Shown: positions 23,695-34,358 of the stretch, piece after piece
Layout of the letters: each line of letters begins with the position of its first letter
How positions within the stretch are numbered: position 1 is the first letter of the stretch
Assembly: GCA_017643685.1 (NCBI GenBank)
Contig: JAEPMY010000015.1
Span: 1-46,160 of the forward strand
Length of the DNA: 46,160 nucleotides
Source of the DNA: Sneathiella sp.
GTDB taxonomy: Bacteria; Pseudomonadota; Alphaproteobacteria; Sneathiellales; Sneathiellaceae
Direction: 5' to 3'
The notes under the pieces: model-generated
Seen by the model: only the letters and a program-made list of their open reading frames with translations
What the model was told of the DNA's origin: nothing
Databases searched by the model: none
Made by a program: the position numbers and the translations under genes

Positions 23695-26169
23695 ATGCCT
23701 GAGTTTAATAAACCTCACATAGATATTAGTCAGCGTGTTTTTAGGCGTTCATATCAAGCACCCAGAAGGAATATGGGTGGTGGTAGCGCACCGAGAATTC
23801 GTGAGGAACACGGCGCTAGAATTTTATCCGAAATGCGCGCTGCATTTGTCGATGCCGATAGTGAAAGGCCCACTGACGAAAGACTAGAAGCGCCAGAAGG
23901 AATTTTTCTGGAAGTGGACTTGCGTAAAGGTGCTAACCCTGAATCTGTATTGGAAAGGAAAAAGGACGAGGTTAGAACAGGGGCTAGTCAAAAGGTTGAT
24001 GATGAGCAAACGCGCGTTGCCCTATTTGTACCTGACAAATCGAGGGAAGTTGTTGAGAGCATCATCGATGAATATACAAATGGTCCACTCACAGAGGGAA
24101 ACAAGCCGCCGCGACAGGGAAAAGTTGAACCTATTGAGGCGGTTCGCCGTGCTAGAATAGAGACATTTTGGACTGACGATGCAACAGCGCTCCCCCAAGA
24201 TGCACATGACGAAATATGGTGGGAAGTGTGGTGTTTCAAAGGAATGGAAGCGCAAGTCAAAGATGCCGCGTTATCGTTAGAATGCATTGTATCTGAGGAA
24301 CACTACTGGCTTCATTTCCCCGACGCGTCAGTAATTCAAATTCGTGCGCAACGCGTAGATATAGAGCTGCTCCTATTCGCGACATCAGGTATTGGCGAAC
24401 TGCGACGGGCGAGCGCAACTCCTGTGTATTTTCTGGATTCTGATCCAGATGAGCAAATTGAATGGGTGGAGAATTTAGCCGAGAGAACAGTTTGGCCTAA
24501 CGGTGATGCAGCTGCTGTGTGTTTATTAGATACTGGTGTTAATCGTGCGCACATGCTTATTGAACCAGCCCTTGCTACCGATGATGCTCTTGCTATCAAT
24601 ACGGCATGGGGCGTGTCCGATGATAGAGGTCATGGTACAGGTATGGCAGGTCTCGCCTTATTCGGTGATTTGCAGCCAGTATTAGAGGATGGCCGTGAAA
24701 TAGGTCTCACTCACCGATTGGAATCTGTAAAAATCCTTCCTCCACAAGGGTTTCCAGCAAACGATCCGAGCAGTTATGGCTCAATAACGCAGTCTGCAAC
24801 AGCTTTGGCAGAAGTCAACAATGCAGAACGTGCTAGAGTATTTTGTTTATCAGTAACGAATGAGAATGTTTCTGGCGCCAGAGCGACAACTTGGAGTGCT
24901 GCGATTGACCAAGCAGCCGTTGGTACTATGCCAGGTGATGAGGAAGAAGCACCAAACCGATTATTCGTCGTGTCCGCAGGTAATATACCATCAGAAATCG
25001 ATACATCTCGTGTAATAAGAAATGAAGATGCTCCAATTGAGGACCCTGCCCAATCTTGGAACGCGCTAACTGTAGGTGGATTCACCAACAAGACTACAAT
25101 TGATGATCAGGGGTATGAGGACTGGGGGGCGATGGCCGATGCGGGTGATATTAGCCCATTTAGCAGGACATCCGTGACATGGCCGCAGGGACGCTCACCA
25201 CTCAAACCCGAAGTTGTCTTCGAGGCAGGAAATCGGGCATTAAGCCCGAGCGGCGAAGAAGCTCTGGATTTGGAATCGTTGGCGCTATTAACAACCGCTG
25301 AAGATGACAATGACCCTCTGAGACCATTTTCAGCAACGAGCGCTGCCGCCGCACAAGGTTCCAGAATGGCCGCAATGTTGAAGTCAGCTTATCCGGATTA
25401 TTGGCCTGAAACTATTCGTGCCCTTATCGTCCATTCAGCAGAATGGACCCCGAACATGATTGATCAGTTGAATGGCGTGGATAGAATGACGGATCGATAT
25501 GACATGCTGCGCAAATTCGGCCACGGCGTTCCAAGTATTGAAAGAGCGGTTGCTTCTGCTGAAAATCACTTAGCACTTGTTTCGCAAAATGAAATCACGC
25601 CTTTCAGCGTGGTAAAAGGTCAAAAGAAGTTTGGTGATTGTCATTTCTACAAATTGCCTCTTCCAAAAGACATTTTGGAAGAGCTTGGGGAGCAAGATGT
25701 AAGGTTAAAGGTTACGCTTTCCTATTTTGTCGAGCCTAATCCAGGACGATATGCCTCGATTGATGCTCAAAGGTATCAGTCTTTTGGTCTTAGATTTGAT
25801 CTTAAGCGTCGACTGGAAACTGAACGAGATTTCGTTGAACGCCTTAACGCACTGGAAAGAGATGATCCGTTGGGTGCTGGTCCGGCTGGTGGCGACAATA
25901 CCGGTTGGCGTTTTGGTCCCAACAGCATATCTTGTGGTTCACTTCATTGTGACGAGTGGGTTGGTCCCGCAGTTCAATTAGCAGCTCGTGATGTTATTGG
26001 CATTAAACCTGTCTCTGGATGGTGGCGAGACTCTGCTAAGAATGCGAGACGATCCAGCCGCTATTCTCTTATACTTACGTTGAGCGCTCCAGGGCAGCAA
26101 ATTGATCTTCACACTCCAATATCCAACATCGTTGAGAACCGAACTGAAGTCGAAATAGAGTTCGATTAA
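23695..26169 (+). CDS. ietS: IetS-like subtilisin-family (S8) protease
   Basis: 824 aa, no signal peptide, so cytoplasmic. An N-terminal ~260-residue domain precedes the S8 peptidase core, whose triad is complete: Asp279 in LLDTGVN, His313 in GHGTGMAG, Ser549 in SATSAAAAQ. The oxyanion Asn is likely in VVSAGNIPS. A C-terminal ~220-residue beta-rich domain follows (VRLKVTLSYFVEPNPG onward). It is the toxic or effector half of the IetAS pair, held by the ATPase encoded immediately upstream. It is the last gene of the island. Protease target unknown. Confidence 0.88.
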   Translation: MPEFNKPHIDISQRVFRRSYQAPRRNMGGGSAPRIREEHGARILSEMRAAFVDADSERPTDERLEAPEGIFLEVDLRKGANPESVLERKKDEVRTGASQKVDDEQTRVALFVPDKSREVVESIIDEYTNGPLTEGNKPPRQGKVEPIEAVRRARIETFWTDDATALPQDAHDEIWWEVWCFKGMEAQVKDAALSLECIVSEEHYWLHFPDASVIQIRAQRVDIELLLFATSGIGELRRASATPVYFLDSDPDEQIEWVENLAERTVWPNGDAAAVCLLDTGVNRAHMLIEPALATDDALAINTAWGVSDDRGHGTGMAGLALFGDLQPVLEDGREIGLTHRLESVKILPPQGFPANDPSSYGSITQSATALAEVNNAERARVFCLSVTNENVSGARATTWSAAIDQAAVGTMPGDEEEAPNRLFVVSAGNIPSEIDTSRVIRNEDAPIEDPAQSWNALTVGGFTNKTTIDDQGYEDWGAMADAGDISPFSRTSVTWPQGRSPLKPEVVFEAGNRALSPSGEEALDLESLALLTTAEDDNDPLRPFSATSAAAAQGSRMAAMLKSAYPDYWPETIRALIVHSAEWTPNMIDQLNGVDRMTDRYDMLRKFGHGVPSIERAVASAENHLALVSQNEITPFSVVKGQKKFGDCHFYKLPLPKDILEELGEQDVRLKVTLSYFVEPNPGRYASIDAQRYQSFGLRFDLKRRLETERDFVERLNALERDDPLGAGPAGGDNTGWRFGPNSISCGSLHCDEWVGPAVQLAARDVIGIKPVSGWWRDSAKNARRSSRYSLILTLSAPGQQIDLHTPISNIVENRTEVEIEFD

Positions 26170-26598
26170 TCGTAGCAGGGGTTTGCATAGGGCGGCGGCA
26201 AGCCCCCCTTGCCTAACTGCAGGTGAGCATGAGTTGACATCGCTCAGGCGAAGCGCATGTTGTCAAACATGCACAGCTTGCGTGAAGCGTAAAAGCGGGC
26301 AAAAGCAGCAACTTTAAACTTCAGGCAACAGAACTTAACAGTCACTGTAAGCAGACAAGCGACGCATATAGGGGTTTCATTGATAAAGTCCATCGACGTC
26401 GGGGTGACTAACCATGGATTAAACTCAACAAAAAAGAACGCCGAAGTCTCATTTCGTTCTTTTTGCCTGCGTTGACAGCTTATTTGCAGGTAATCTGCTT
26501 CCGTGCTGCCGCTTCGTGTGAATGGGAAGGATTTACCCAAACTTTACATACTCATTACATACATGAAGACAGAAAGCGGTGTAAGTCATTGAAATATA
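26170..26598. other. Right end of island, no convincing gene
   Basis: It contains a 7-bp hairpin GCATGTT-GTCA-AACATGC (26255-26272), a weak hairpin GGCAAG/CTTGCC just after ietS (about 26197-26213), and the paired TTTACATAC/ATTACATAC repeats at 26543-26562. A 98-codon minus-strand frame (26244-26540) has low-quality composition and no ribosome site. It is probably the right recombination arm. Confidence 0.5.
26543..26562 (+). repeat. Paired TTTACATAC/ATTACATAC direct repeats (candidate integrase arm sites), right end
   Basis: TTTACATAC at 26543-26551 and ATTACATAC at 26554-26562, 11 bases start to start, same orientation and step as the pair at 16311-16330, about 65 bases inside the right core. 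Confidence 0.55.
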
Positions 26599-26675
<77 letters not shown>

Positions 26676-26688
26676 TGAAGAGTGGTCA

Positions 26689-26717
26689 GCTATAACGGAA
26701 TGGCTGGGAAAGTGCAA
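26689..26717 (-). promoter_or_regulatory. Promoter of tRNA-Arg
   Basis: On the minus strand TTGCAC, 17 bases, TATAGC, ending 14 bases before the tRNA 5' end. Spacing and sequence are near the sigma-70 consensus. Confidence 0.6.
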
Positions 26718-26804
26718 CGGGAAATCGAGGCCTCGTGACTACCGGCGACAGCGGTTAGCCATATTTCCGACGCAGAATTACGCCATGAGACACCGAAAGC
26801 GCTT

Positions 26805-26810
26805 TATAAT
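26805..26810 (+). promoter_or_regulatory. Candidate -10 box for the ubiquitin-autotransporter gene
   Basis: TATAAT, about 60 bases before ATG 26871. No clear -35 at 16-18 bases, so only tentative. Confidence 0.35.
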
Positions 26811-26849
26811 CACGCGGCATCAGTGATAGAACCATAAAAGTGAATTTAA

Positions 26850-28493
<1,644 letters not shown>

Positions 28494-28495
28494 AT

Positions 28496-28687
28496 TCAGG
28501 ACCCGCGCGTTGACATAACCCTGATTTTATCGCGGTTTTGGGTGCTGTAGGTGGCTTCCGTTACCCGGTGGGCAAGTTGGCGACCGGAATGTGTGGTGTT
28601 GGTACGCTGCATGGCCCGCTCTCGCGTGCGGCGATCGAACGCCCGGCGCTTTTGCATCATTCTTCGGCTCAGGTCTTCTGACATCAT
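28496..28687 (-). CDS. Small basic protein, 63 aa, unknown
   Basis: ATG 28687 has a perfect AGGAGG 6 bases upstream, the strongest support. The protein is very rich in Arg, Met and Thr (MMSEDLSRRMMQKRRAFDRR) and has no hydrophobic segment. Its stop lies 3 bases from the convergent end of the ubiquitin-autotransporter gene. No family recognised; a nucleic-acid-binding role would fit the charge but is not shown. Confidence 0.6.
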   Translation of the reverse strand: MMSEDLSRRMMQKRRAFDRRTRERAMQRTNTTHSGRQLAHRVTEATYSTQNRDKIRVMSTRGS

Positions 28688-28740
28688 GAGCTTCCTCCTG
28701 TCCAGTAGATCAGCCAGTATATCACAACTCTCTAACAAAT

Positions 28741-28779
28741 AAAAAACCGGCCCTCTTCAGAATGCTAAGGGCCGGTTTT
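28741..28779 (-). terminator. Rho-independent terminator after the amidohydrolase gene
   Basis: A 12-bp stem (AAAACCGGCCCT with AGGGCCGGTTTT) and a 13-base loop. Read on the minus strand it is followed by a T-run (TTTTTT), 25 bases after the amidohydrolase stop. Confidence 0.85.
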
Positions 28780-28803
28780 CTATAGTCTTATTTGATCTAA
28801 TGA

Positions 28804-29997
28804 TTACTCAGGGAAGCGGACTTCCTTACCGTTTTTAAAGACGGTGCGCAGGTTCTCTGATTTTGCCGCCATATTGATATCTGCGGCTGGATTTCCCTCG
28901 ACGATCAGCATATCAGCTTTAAAGCCTTCTTTGATCTGACCGCGATCTTCAAACTGCATCAAGGAATGGCCAACGGATGTTGCGGCCCGCAGGCTATCCA
29001 TGTTGGACATGCCACATTCCACCATATAGGCCAGCTCCATTGCGTTTTCACCATGCAGGTTGAACGGTGTTCCCGCATCGGTACCCATGGCGATCTTACC
29101 GCCCGCTTTATAGAACATTTCAAAGCTTTCGATATGACGGTCATAAACCCGCAGGGATTTATCAACCGCGCTTTGCGGAATGCCTTTGTCCTTGTTGTTG
29201 ATAATGTTTTTGACCGCGGCCAAAGTTGGGACCAGATAGGTTCCCCGCTCCAGCATCGCATCCAGGCATTCCTGATCCATGAAGATGCCATGCTCAATGG
29301 AGGTGATACCCGCATTAACCGCGTTCATGATGCCTTCGGCACCTTGCGCGTGAGAGGCGGTTGTCTTGTGGAAACGACCTGCCTCATGAACACCAGCCGC
29401 CATTTCTTCGGCGCTGTAATGCGCATCTTCAGGATTGACACCCGGTGTCATCACCCCACCCGTTGCCATGATTTTAATCAGGTCACTGCCGGCATGAACC
29501 TGCTCGCGAACCGCTTTGATCACCTCATCGCATCCATCCGCGACACGGCCATATTTATTCCCATGACCACCCGTCATACAAATCATGCGACCAGATGCCA
29601 TAATGTTTGGCCCAAGAAAACGACCGGAATTACAAGCATCGCGAATTGGAAATTCGATATATTCCTTACCACCGCAATCGCGAACGGCTGTAATACCGTT
29701 TTTCAGGTTTGTCTGAGCATTTTCAAGAACCCGCAGCGCAAGTTCGGATGCGCTAGCAGCGGTAACGCTGGCATGTGGATTGGCCTCGCCGCGATAAATC
29801 AGATGCACGTGACAATCGGCGATACCCGGCATCAATGTGCCGCCCCTTGTATCCACAACATCGCCCTGATAATCAGCGAATTTCTCGGCCGGAGCAATTT
29901 CCTTGATGCTGTCATTTTCAACGAGGACAGCCATGCCTTCTTTCAGGTCGTTGACGCCATCAAACAGCAAGCCACCGCGGAACAGTGTGGTAGTCAT
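28804..29997 (-). CDS. Metal-dependent amidohydrolase (imidazolonepropionase/Xaa-Pro dipeptidase-like)
   Basis: 397-aa cytoplasmic hydrolase of the amidohydrolase superfamily. Metal and catalytic residues are in family order: HxH in GIADCHVHLIY, the Lys in DLIKIMATGGVMTPG, His in TASHAQG, His in SIEHGIFMD, and Asp in MGTDAGTPF. The ends form the small beta-sandwich (LFDGV; ADMLIVEGNPAADI). Relatives hydrolyse cyclic amides or carboxy-terminal dipeptides; the substrate cannot be stated. It stands as its own transcription unit with a terminator downstream and a ~95-base gap from the ABC ATPase. Confidence 0.9.
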   Translation of the reverse strand: MTTTLFRGGLLFDGVNDLKEGMAVLVENDSIKEIAPAEKFADYQGDVVDTRGGTLMPGIADCHVHLIYRGEANPHASVTAASASELALRVLENAQTNLKNGITAVRDCGGKEYIEFPIRDACNSGRFLGPNIMASGRMICMTGGHGNKYGRVADGCDEVIKAVREQVHAGSDLIKIMATGGVMTPGVNPEDAHYSAEEMAAGVHEAGRFHKTTASHAQGAEGIMNAVNAGITSIEHGIFMDQECLDAMLERGTYLVPTLAAVKNIINNKDKGIPQSAVDKSLRVYDRHIESFEMFYKAGGKIAMGTDAGTPFNLHGENAMELAYMVECGMSNMDSLRAATSVGHSLMQFEDRGQIKEGFKADMLIVEGNPAADINMAAKSENLRTVFKNGKEVRFPE

Positions 29998-30093
29998 GAT
30001 CTTTTACCTTTACAGATGTTGGTTTTTTTATTATGGGAAGCACCCATTGTTTTATTTCCAACAACTTAAACACAAAAGATGCAGACAGTCCAG

Positions 30094-31044
30094 TTATCCA
30101 CGTGAGGAAGTCATTTGCAGGAACGCGTCTTCCAAATCCGGCTCTTCTGTTGACAGATCAGAGATGGCAAGTCCTGCGGCGCTCACCTCGCTCAGGATAT
30201 CTGTGATCGCCACTTCACTTGGGGCGTAACTGACCGTCAGGCGGCGTCCATGAGAGATGCTGGCATTAAATCGGGCCAGACTATCGGGCACTTTGTCGAT
30301 ATCTTCAGACAAGGTCAGATTAACCGTTTTCGCATCCAGCTTGGAGAGAAGATTTTCCGTCCGCTCACAGGCAACAACCTCACCATGATTGATAATGGCA
30401 ATCTCATCGCACAACTCTTCGGCTTCTTCCAAGTAGTGAGTTGTCAGAATAATCGTCGTGCCCGCTTCGTTAAGCGCCCGGATATATTCCCAAAGCTGCT
30501 GACGCAGACCAATATCCACACCTGCTGTTGGCTCGTCCAAAATGAGGACATCTGGGTTGTGAACCATAGCTTTCGCCACAAGAAGGCGGCGGCGCATCCC
30601 ACCGGAGAGTGTCCGGGCGTAGCTTTCCGCTTTGTCGGCAAGGCCCATCGCCTCCAGAATTTCCATGCTGCGACGCTGTGATTTAGGAACGCCATACAGG
30701 CCCGCCTGAAATTCCAGCACCTCACGCGGGGTGAAGAAGGCGTCCAGGTTCAGCTCTTGCGGGACAACCCCAAGGGCCCGACGGGCAGAGCGCATATCCG
30801 CCTCAATATCAAAGCCGCAAACCTCGGCAGTACCGGATGTTTTATTGACCAATCCCGCCAGAATATTGATCAAAGTGGACTTACCCGCCCCATTTGGTCC
30901 CAAAAGACCGAAGAAGGAGCCACGCTTCACTTTCAGGGAAACACCTTTCAGCGCTTCCTTGTCAGGGGCCTTGCCCTTGCCTTTGTATATTTTGCGAAGA
31001 TCGTCGACTTCGAGCGCATATTCAGCTGAGAGGCTGCTGGACAT
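30094..31044 (-). CDS. ABC transporter ATP-binding protein (ABC-2 exporter type)
   Basis: 316 aa with a complete nucleotide-binding domain: Walker A GPNGAGKST, Q-loop VVPQELNLD, signature LSGGMRRRL, Walker B LILDEPTAGVD, switch His in LTTHYLEEAEELCDE. A ~90-residue C-terminal domain follows, as in YadG/CcmA/NatA-like exporters. AAGGTGA precedes ATG 31044. No permease gene is adjacent, which is unusual; the partner ABC-2 permease must be elsewhere. Substrate unknown. Confidence 0.92.
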   Translation of the reverse strand: MSSSLSAEYALEVDDLRKIYKGKGKAPDKEALKGVSLKVKRGSFFGLLGPNGAGKSTLINILAGLVNKTSGTAEVCGFDIEADMRSARRALGVVPQELNLDAFFTPREVLEFQAGLYGVPKSQRRSMEILEAMGLADKAESYARTLSGGMRRRLLVAKAMVHNPDVLILDEPTAGVDIGLRQQLWEYIRALNEAGTTIILTTHYLEEAEELCDEIAIINHGEVVACERTENLLSKLDAKTVNLTLSEDIDKVPDSLARFNASISHGRRLTVSYAPSEVAITDILSEVSAAGLAISDLSTEEPDLEDAFLQMTSSRG

Positions 31045-31210
31045 GGATCACCTTAATTGTTGAGGCATGCAAATTCGCACATTTCAAACTTGCGAAAGCA
31101 CGGGCATTCGATATCATCCGGGCAGATGTACCATCTTGTTTGATGCAACACTTAAGGTGTTGGGCGGATGGATGCAAGTTTTGTTGATAGAAACAGGAAC
31201 GGAACGGGTC

Positions 31211-31390
31211 ATGAGCGCACCTGAAACAATCGAAGTTACCAGCATGAAAACCCATTGTGACGGCGGCAAAGGCGCCTTGGGTCACCCACGGGTTTACCTG
31301 AACCTCGGCAACGACAATAAAGTTGAATGCCCTTATTGCAGCCGTCTGTTTGTTCTGAAAGAAGGCGTTAAAATCTCCGACGCCCACTAA
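31211..31390 (+). CDS. Zinc-finger protein, zf-CHCC type (NDUFS6-like)
   Basis: 59 aa. The CHCC zinc site is HCDGG..., GHPRVYLNL, then VECPYCSRLFVLKEG. This is the same fold as the mitochondrial complex I subunit NDUFS6, typical of alphaproteobacteria. ATG 31211 is chosen over the long in-frame extension to 31067, which would overlap the divergent ABC ATPase promoter. It lies 48 bases before polA. Confidence 0.85.
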   Translation: MSAPETIEVTSMKTHCDGGKGALGHPRVYLNLGNDNKVECPYCSRLFVLKEGVKISDAH

Positions 31391-31438
31391 GCCCGGCCAA
31401 TTTTCACCAGCGGGCACAGATCAACAGAAGGATAAGTT

Positions 31439-34324
31439 ATGAAGGAAGCCGACGTTACCGGAGATCCGAACCAGAAGCATCGCGTCTATCTTGTGGACGG
31501 TTCCGGTTATATTTTCCGCGCCTATTTTGCCATGATCCGGGGTCGGGGGCCGATCACCCGATCCGATGGCACCCCAACAGGGGCGGTGCTCGGCTTTTCT
31601 AACATGCTGTTCAAACTGATCCAGGATACCCAACGGGATGATCGGGTCAGCCATCTGGCGGTTATTTTTGATACCAGCCGGAAAACTTTCCGAACGGAAA
31701 TTTATCCGGAATATAAAGCCAACCGTGATGCTCCGCCGGAAGATTTGATCCCGCAATTTCCGCTTGTCCGCGAGGCAACACGTGCCTTTAACGTGCCGGC
31801 CATTGAAAAAGCGGGATTTGAGGCCGATGACATCATCGCCACATATGCCCGCCAAGCCCGCGAAAAAGACATGGAATGCGTCATTGTCTCTTCTGACAAG
31901 GACTTGATGCAGCTGGTGGGTGGACCGGTGACCATGCTGGATCCGATGAAAAACAAACCCGTTGCCGAGCCGGAAGTCTTCGAAAAATTCGGCGTTGGCC
32001 CGGACAAGGTTGTGGATATTCAGTCCCTCGCGGGGGATAGCGTGGATAACGTGCCTGGGGTGCCGGGTATCGGGATCAAGACAGCGGCTTTGCTGATTAA
32101 TGAATATGGTGATCTGGATACCCTGCTGGAGCGGGCCGGTGAGATTAAACAGAAAGGCCGCCGGGAAAAGCTGCTGGAACATGCAGATAAAGCCCGGATC
32201 AGCCGTGATCTCGTTCGGCTGAAAGACGATGTGGAGTTGGAAATCCCGGTTGAGGATCTGAATATCAAAGATCCGAACGTTGAGGACCTGACCCGCTTTA
32301 TCAAAGAAAACGAGTTTCGCCAGCTCAGCAGCCGGATTGCCTCTTTTTACGGGCCTGAGTTCGCCACAACCATTCCGGCAACGAAACCAAAAACCGAAGC
32401 CGCCCCGAGTGATGCCATTGCCGCACCGGTTCTGGATTTCTCCAAGCTGGAGACCAGCTACAGCACTGTCACCAGCGAAGCAGATCTGGATAAATGGATC
32501 GCCCAGATCAAGAAAATTGGCACCGTTGCCGTCGATACGGAAACCACCAGCCTGAACGCCATGGCGGCGGAACTTGTGGGGATTTCCCTATCCGTTGAGC
32601 CGGGTAAAGCCTGCTACATCCCTGTTGGGCATGTGGGTCCCAAAATGCAGGGAGGCTTTGACTTTGGCGATGGCGGCGATGCCGCAGGGGACGCAGAAGG
32701 CCGCCCGGAACAGCTTGAAAAATCACTGGTGATCGCGAAGCTAAAGCCGATTTTGGAAGATCCGGCAATCCTGAAAGTGGGTCAGAATATCAAATATGAT
32801 ATGACCATTCTGGCAAATGAGGGAATTGATGTCAGCCCAGCTGATGACACCATGCTGCTCTCTTATTGTCTGGATGCGGGTCTGCATGGTCACGGCATGG
32901 ATGAACTATCCAAGCTGCATTACGATATTGCGCCGATCCCGTACAAAGAAATCACCGGGACCGGCAAATCCCAGATCAGCTTTGCCGAAGTCCCGATTGA
33001 CAAAGCGACAGATTACGCGGCGGAAGATGCGGATCTGACTTTGCGCCTGTTTAAAACCCTGAAGCCACAGCTTTTCCGCAAAAAAGTTACCTCTCTCTAC
33101 GAGACAATCGAGCGGCCGCTGGTTCCTGTTATCGCCAAGATGGAACAGGAAGGGGTGAAGGTGGATGCCGCCTTTTTGAGCAAACTCTCAGAGGATTTTG
33201 GGGAACGCATGGATGCGTTCGTTAAAGAAATTCATGAGTTGGCGGGTGAAGAGTTCAATGTTGGCTCCCCCAAGCAGCTGGGAGAAATTCTATTTGATAA
33301 AATGGAGCTGCCCGGCGGTAAAAAGGGTAAAAACGGCGCCTATACCACCGATGTAAATGTTCTGGAAGGTTTGGCCGCAGATGGGGTGGAACTTGCCGCA
33401 AAGGTTCTGGAGTGGCGTCAGCTTTCCAAACTGAAAAGCACCTATACGGATGCCCTGCAGGCGCAAATTAATGCCAAGACACAGCGCATTCACACCTCTT
33501 TCAGTCTTGCCGCCGCCGCAACAGGCCGTCTCACGTCCAGTGAGCCGAACTTGCAGAATATCCCGATCCGCACCGAAGAGGGGCGCAAGCTTCGTCAGGC
33601 ATTTGTGGCCGAAGCTGGAAATAAACTGATCAGCGCGGACTATTCGCAGATTGAGCTTCGCATTCTGGCACATATGGCCAATATCGAAAGCCTGCAGCAA
33701 GCATTTGCAGATGGCATTGATATTCACGCAAAAACGGCCTCACAGGTCTTTGGCATCCCGCTTGAGGGGATGGACCCGATGATGCGCCGCTCTGCCAAGG
33801 CGATCAATTTTGGTATCATTTATGGCATCAGTGCCTTTGGCCTTGCCCGTCAACTGGATGTGAGCCGTACACAGGCTCAAGGCTATATTGACGCCTATTT
33901 CGAGCAATATCCCGGTATCCGTAAATATATGGATGAAACCAAAGAGTTCGCTAAAGAACACGGATATGTGGAAACACTGTTCGGGCGCAAAGTTCACTTG
34001 CCGGGCATTCAGGATAAAAATGGCGCTCGGCGTAGCTTCTCAGAGCGGGCGGCCATCAACGCCCCAATTCAGGGAACCGCCGCAGATATTATCAAACGCG
34101 CCATGATCCGCCTGCCCGATGCTTTAAAAGCAGCTGATCTTAAGGGGCGTATGCTACTACAGGTCCATGATGAACTGATTTTCGAGGTGCCGGAGAGCGA
34201 AACAGACGCCACTGCCGCCGTGATCAAAGAGGTCATGGAAAATGCCGCTGCGCCTGCCATTGAGATGGCTGTGCCGCTGATTGTGGATGCAGGTATTGGT
34301 GATAACTGGGGCGAAGCGCACTGA
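31439..34324 (+). CDS. polA: DNA polymerase I
   Basis: 961 aa, the usual length. The N-terminal 5' nuclease has VYLVDGSGYIFRAYFA and the acidic metal cluster DDIIA...VSSDKDLMQLVG. The 3'-5' exonuclease domain is intact, with the DxE of AVDTETTSLNAM and later Asp residues (GQNIKYDMTIL; YAAEDADLTLRL). The polymerase carries motif A (ISADYSQIELRILAHM), the O-helix RRSAKAINFGIIYG and motif C (LLQVHDELIFEVP). It fills gaps and removes primers in replication and repair. AAGGATAAGTT precedes the ATG. Confidence 0.98.
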   Translation: MKEADVTGDPNQKHRVYLVDGSGYIFRAYFAMIRGRGPITRSDGTPTGAVLGFSNMLFKLIQDTQRDDRVSHLAVIFDTSRKTFRTEIYPEYKANRDAPPEDLIPQFPLVREATRAFNVPAIEKAGFEADDIIATYARQAREKDMECVIVSSDKDLMQLVGGPVTMLDPMKNKPVAEPEVFEKFGVGPDKVVDIQSLAGDSVDNVPGVPGIGIKTAALLINEYGDLDTLLERAGEIKQKGRREKLLEHADKARISRDLVRLKDDVELEIPVEDLNIKDPNVEDLTRFIKENEFRQLSSRIASFYGPEFATTIPATKPKTEAAPSDAIAAPVLDFSKLETSYSTVTSEADLDKWIAQIKKIGTVAVDTETTSLNAMAAELVGISLSVEPGKACYIPVGHVGPKMQGGFDFGDGGDAAGDAEGRPEQLEKSLVIAKLKPILEDPAILKVGQNIKYDMTILANEGIDVSPADDTMLLSYCLDAGLHGHGMDELSKLHYDIAPIPYKEITGTGKSQISFAEVPIDKATDYAAEDADLTLRLFKTLKPQLFRKKVTSLYETIERPLVPVIAKMEQEGVKVDAAFLSKLSEDFGERMDAFVKEIHELAGEEFNVGSPKQLGEILFDKMELPGGKKGKNGAYTTDVNVLEGLAADGVELAAKVLEWRQLSKLKSTYTDALQAQINAKTQRIHTSFSLAAAATGRLTSSEPNLQNIPIRTEEGRKLRQAFVAEAGNKLISADYSQIELRILAHMANIESLQQAFADGIDIHAKTASQVFGIPLEGMDPMMRRSAKAINFGIIYGISAFGLARQLDVSRTQAQGYIDAYFEQYPGIRKYMDETKEFAKEHGYVETLFGRKVHLPGIQDKNGARRSFSERAAINAPIQGTAADIIKRAMIRLPDALKAADLKGRMLLQVHDELIFEVPESETDATAAVIKEVMENAAAPAIEMAVPLIVDAGIGDNWGEAH

Positions 34325-34358
34325 TGGGCGATGGCCATCCACATAGGATACAACGCCC

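Noticed and set aside
26244-26540. 98-codon minus-strand frame at the island right end
   Set aside because: No ribosome site, poor composition, and it overlaps the likely recombination arm.
28966-30069. 367-codon plus-strand frame opposite the amidohydrolase
   Set aside because: It mirrors the amidohydrolase coding strand, has no recognisable domain and no ribosome site; the minus-strand gene has full catalytic motifs.
31067-31210. N-terminal extension of the zinc-finger protein
   Set aside because: It would cover the divergent promoter region, while the family is about 60 residues and starts well at 31211.
31421-32182. 253-codon minus-strand frame opposite polA
   Set aside because: A shadow of the polA 5' nuclease domain with low-quality composition.
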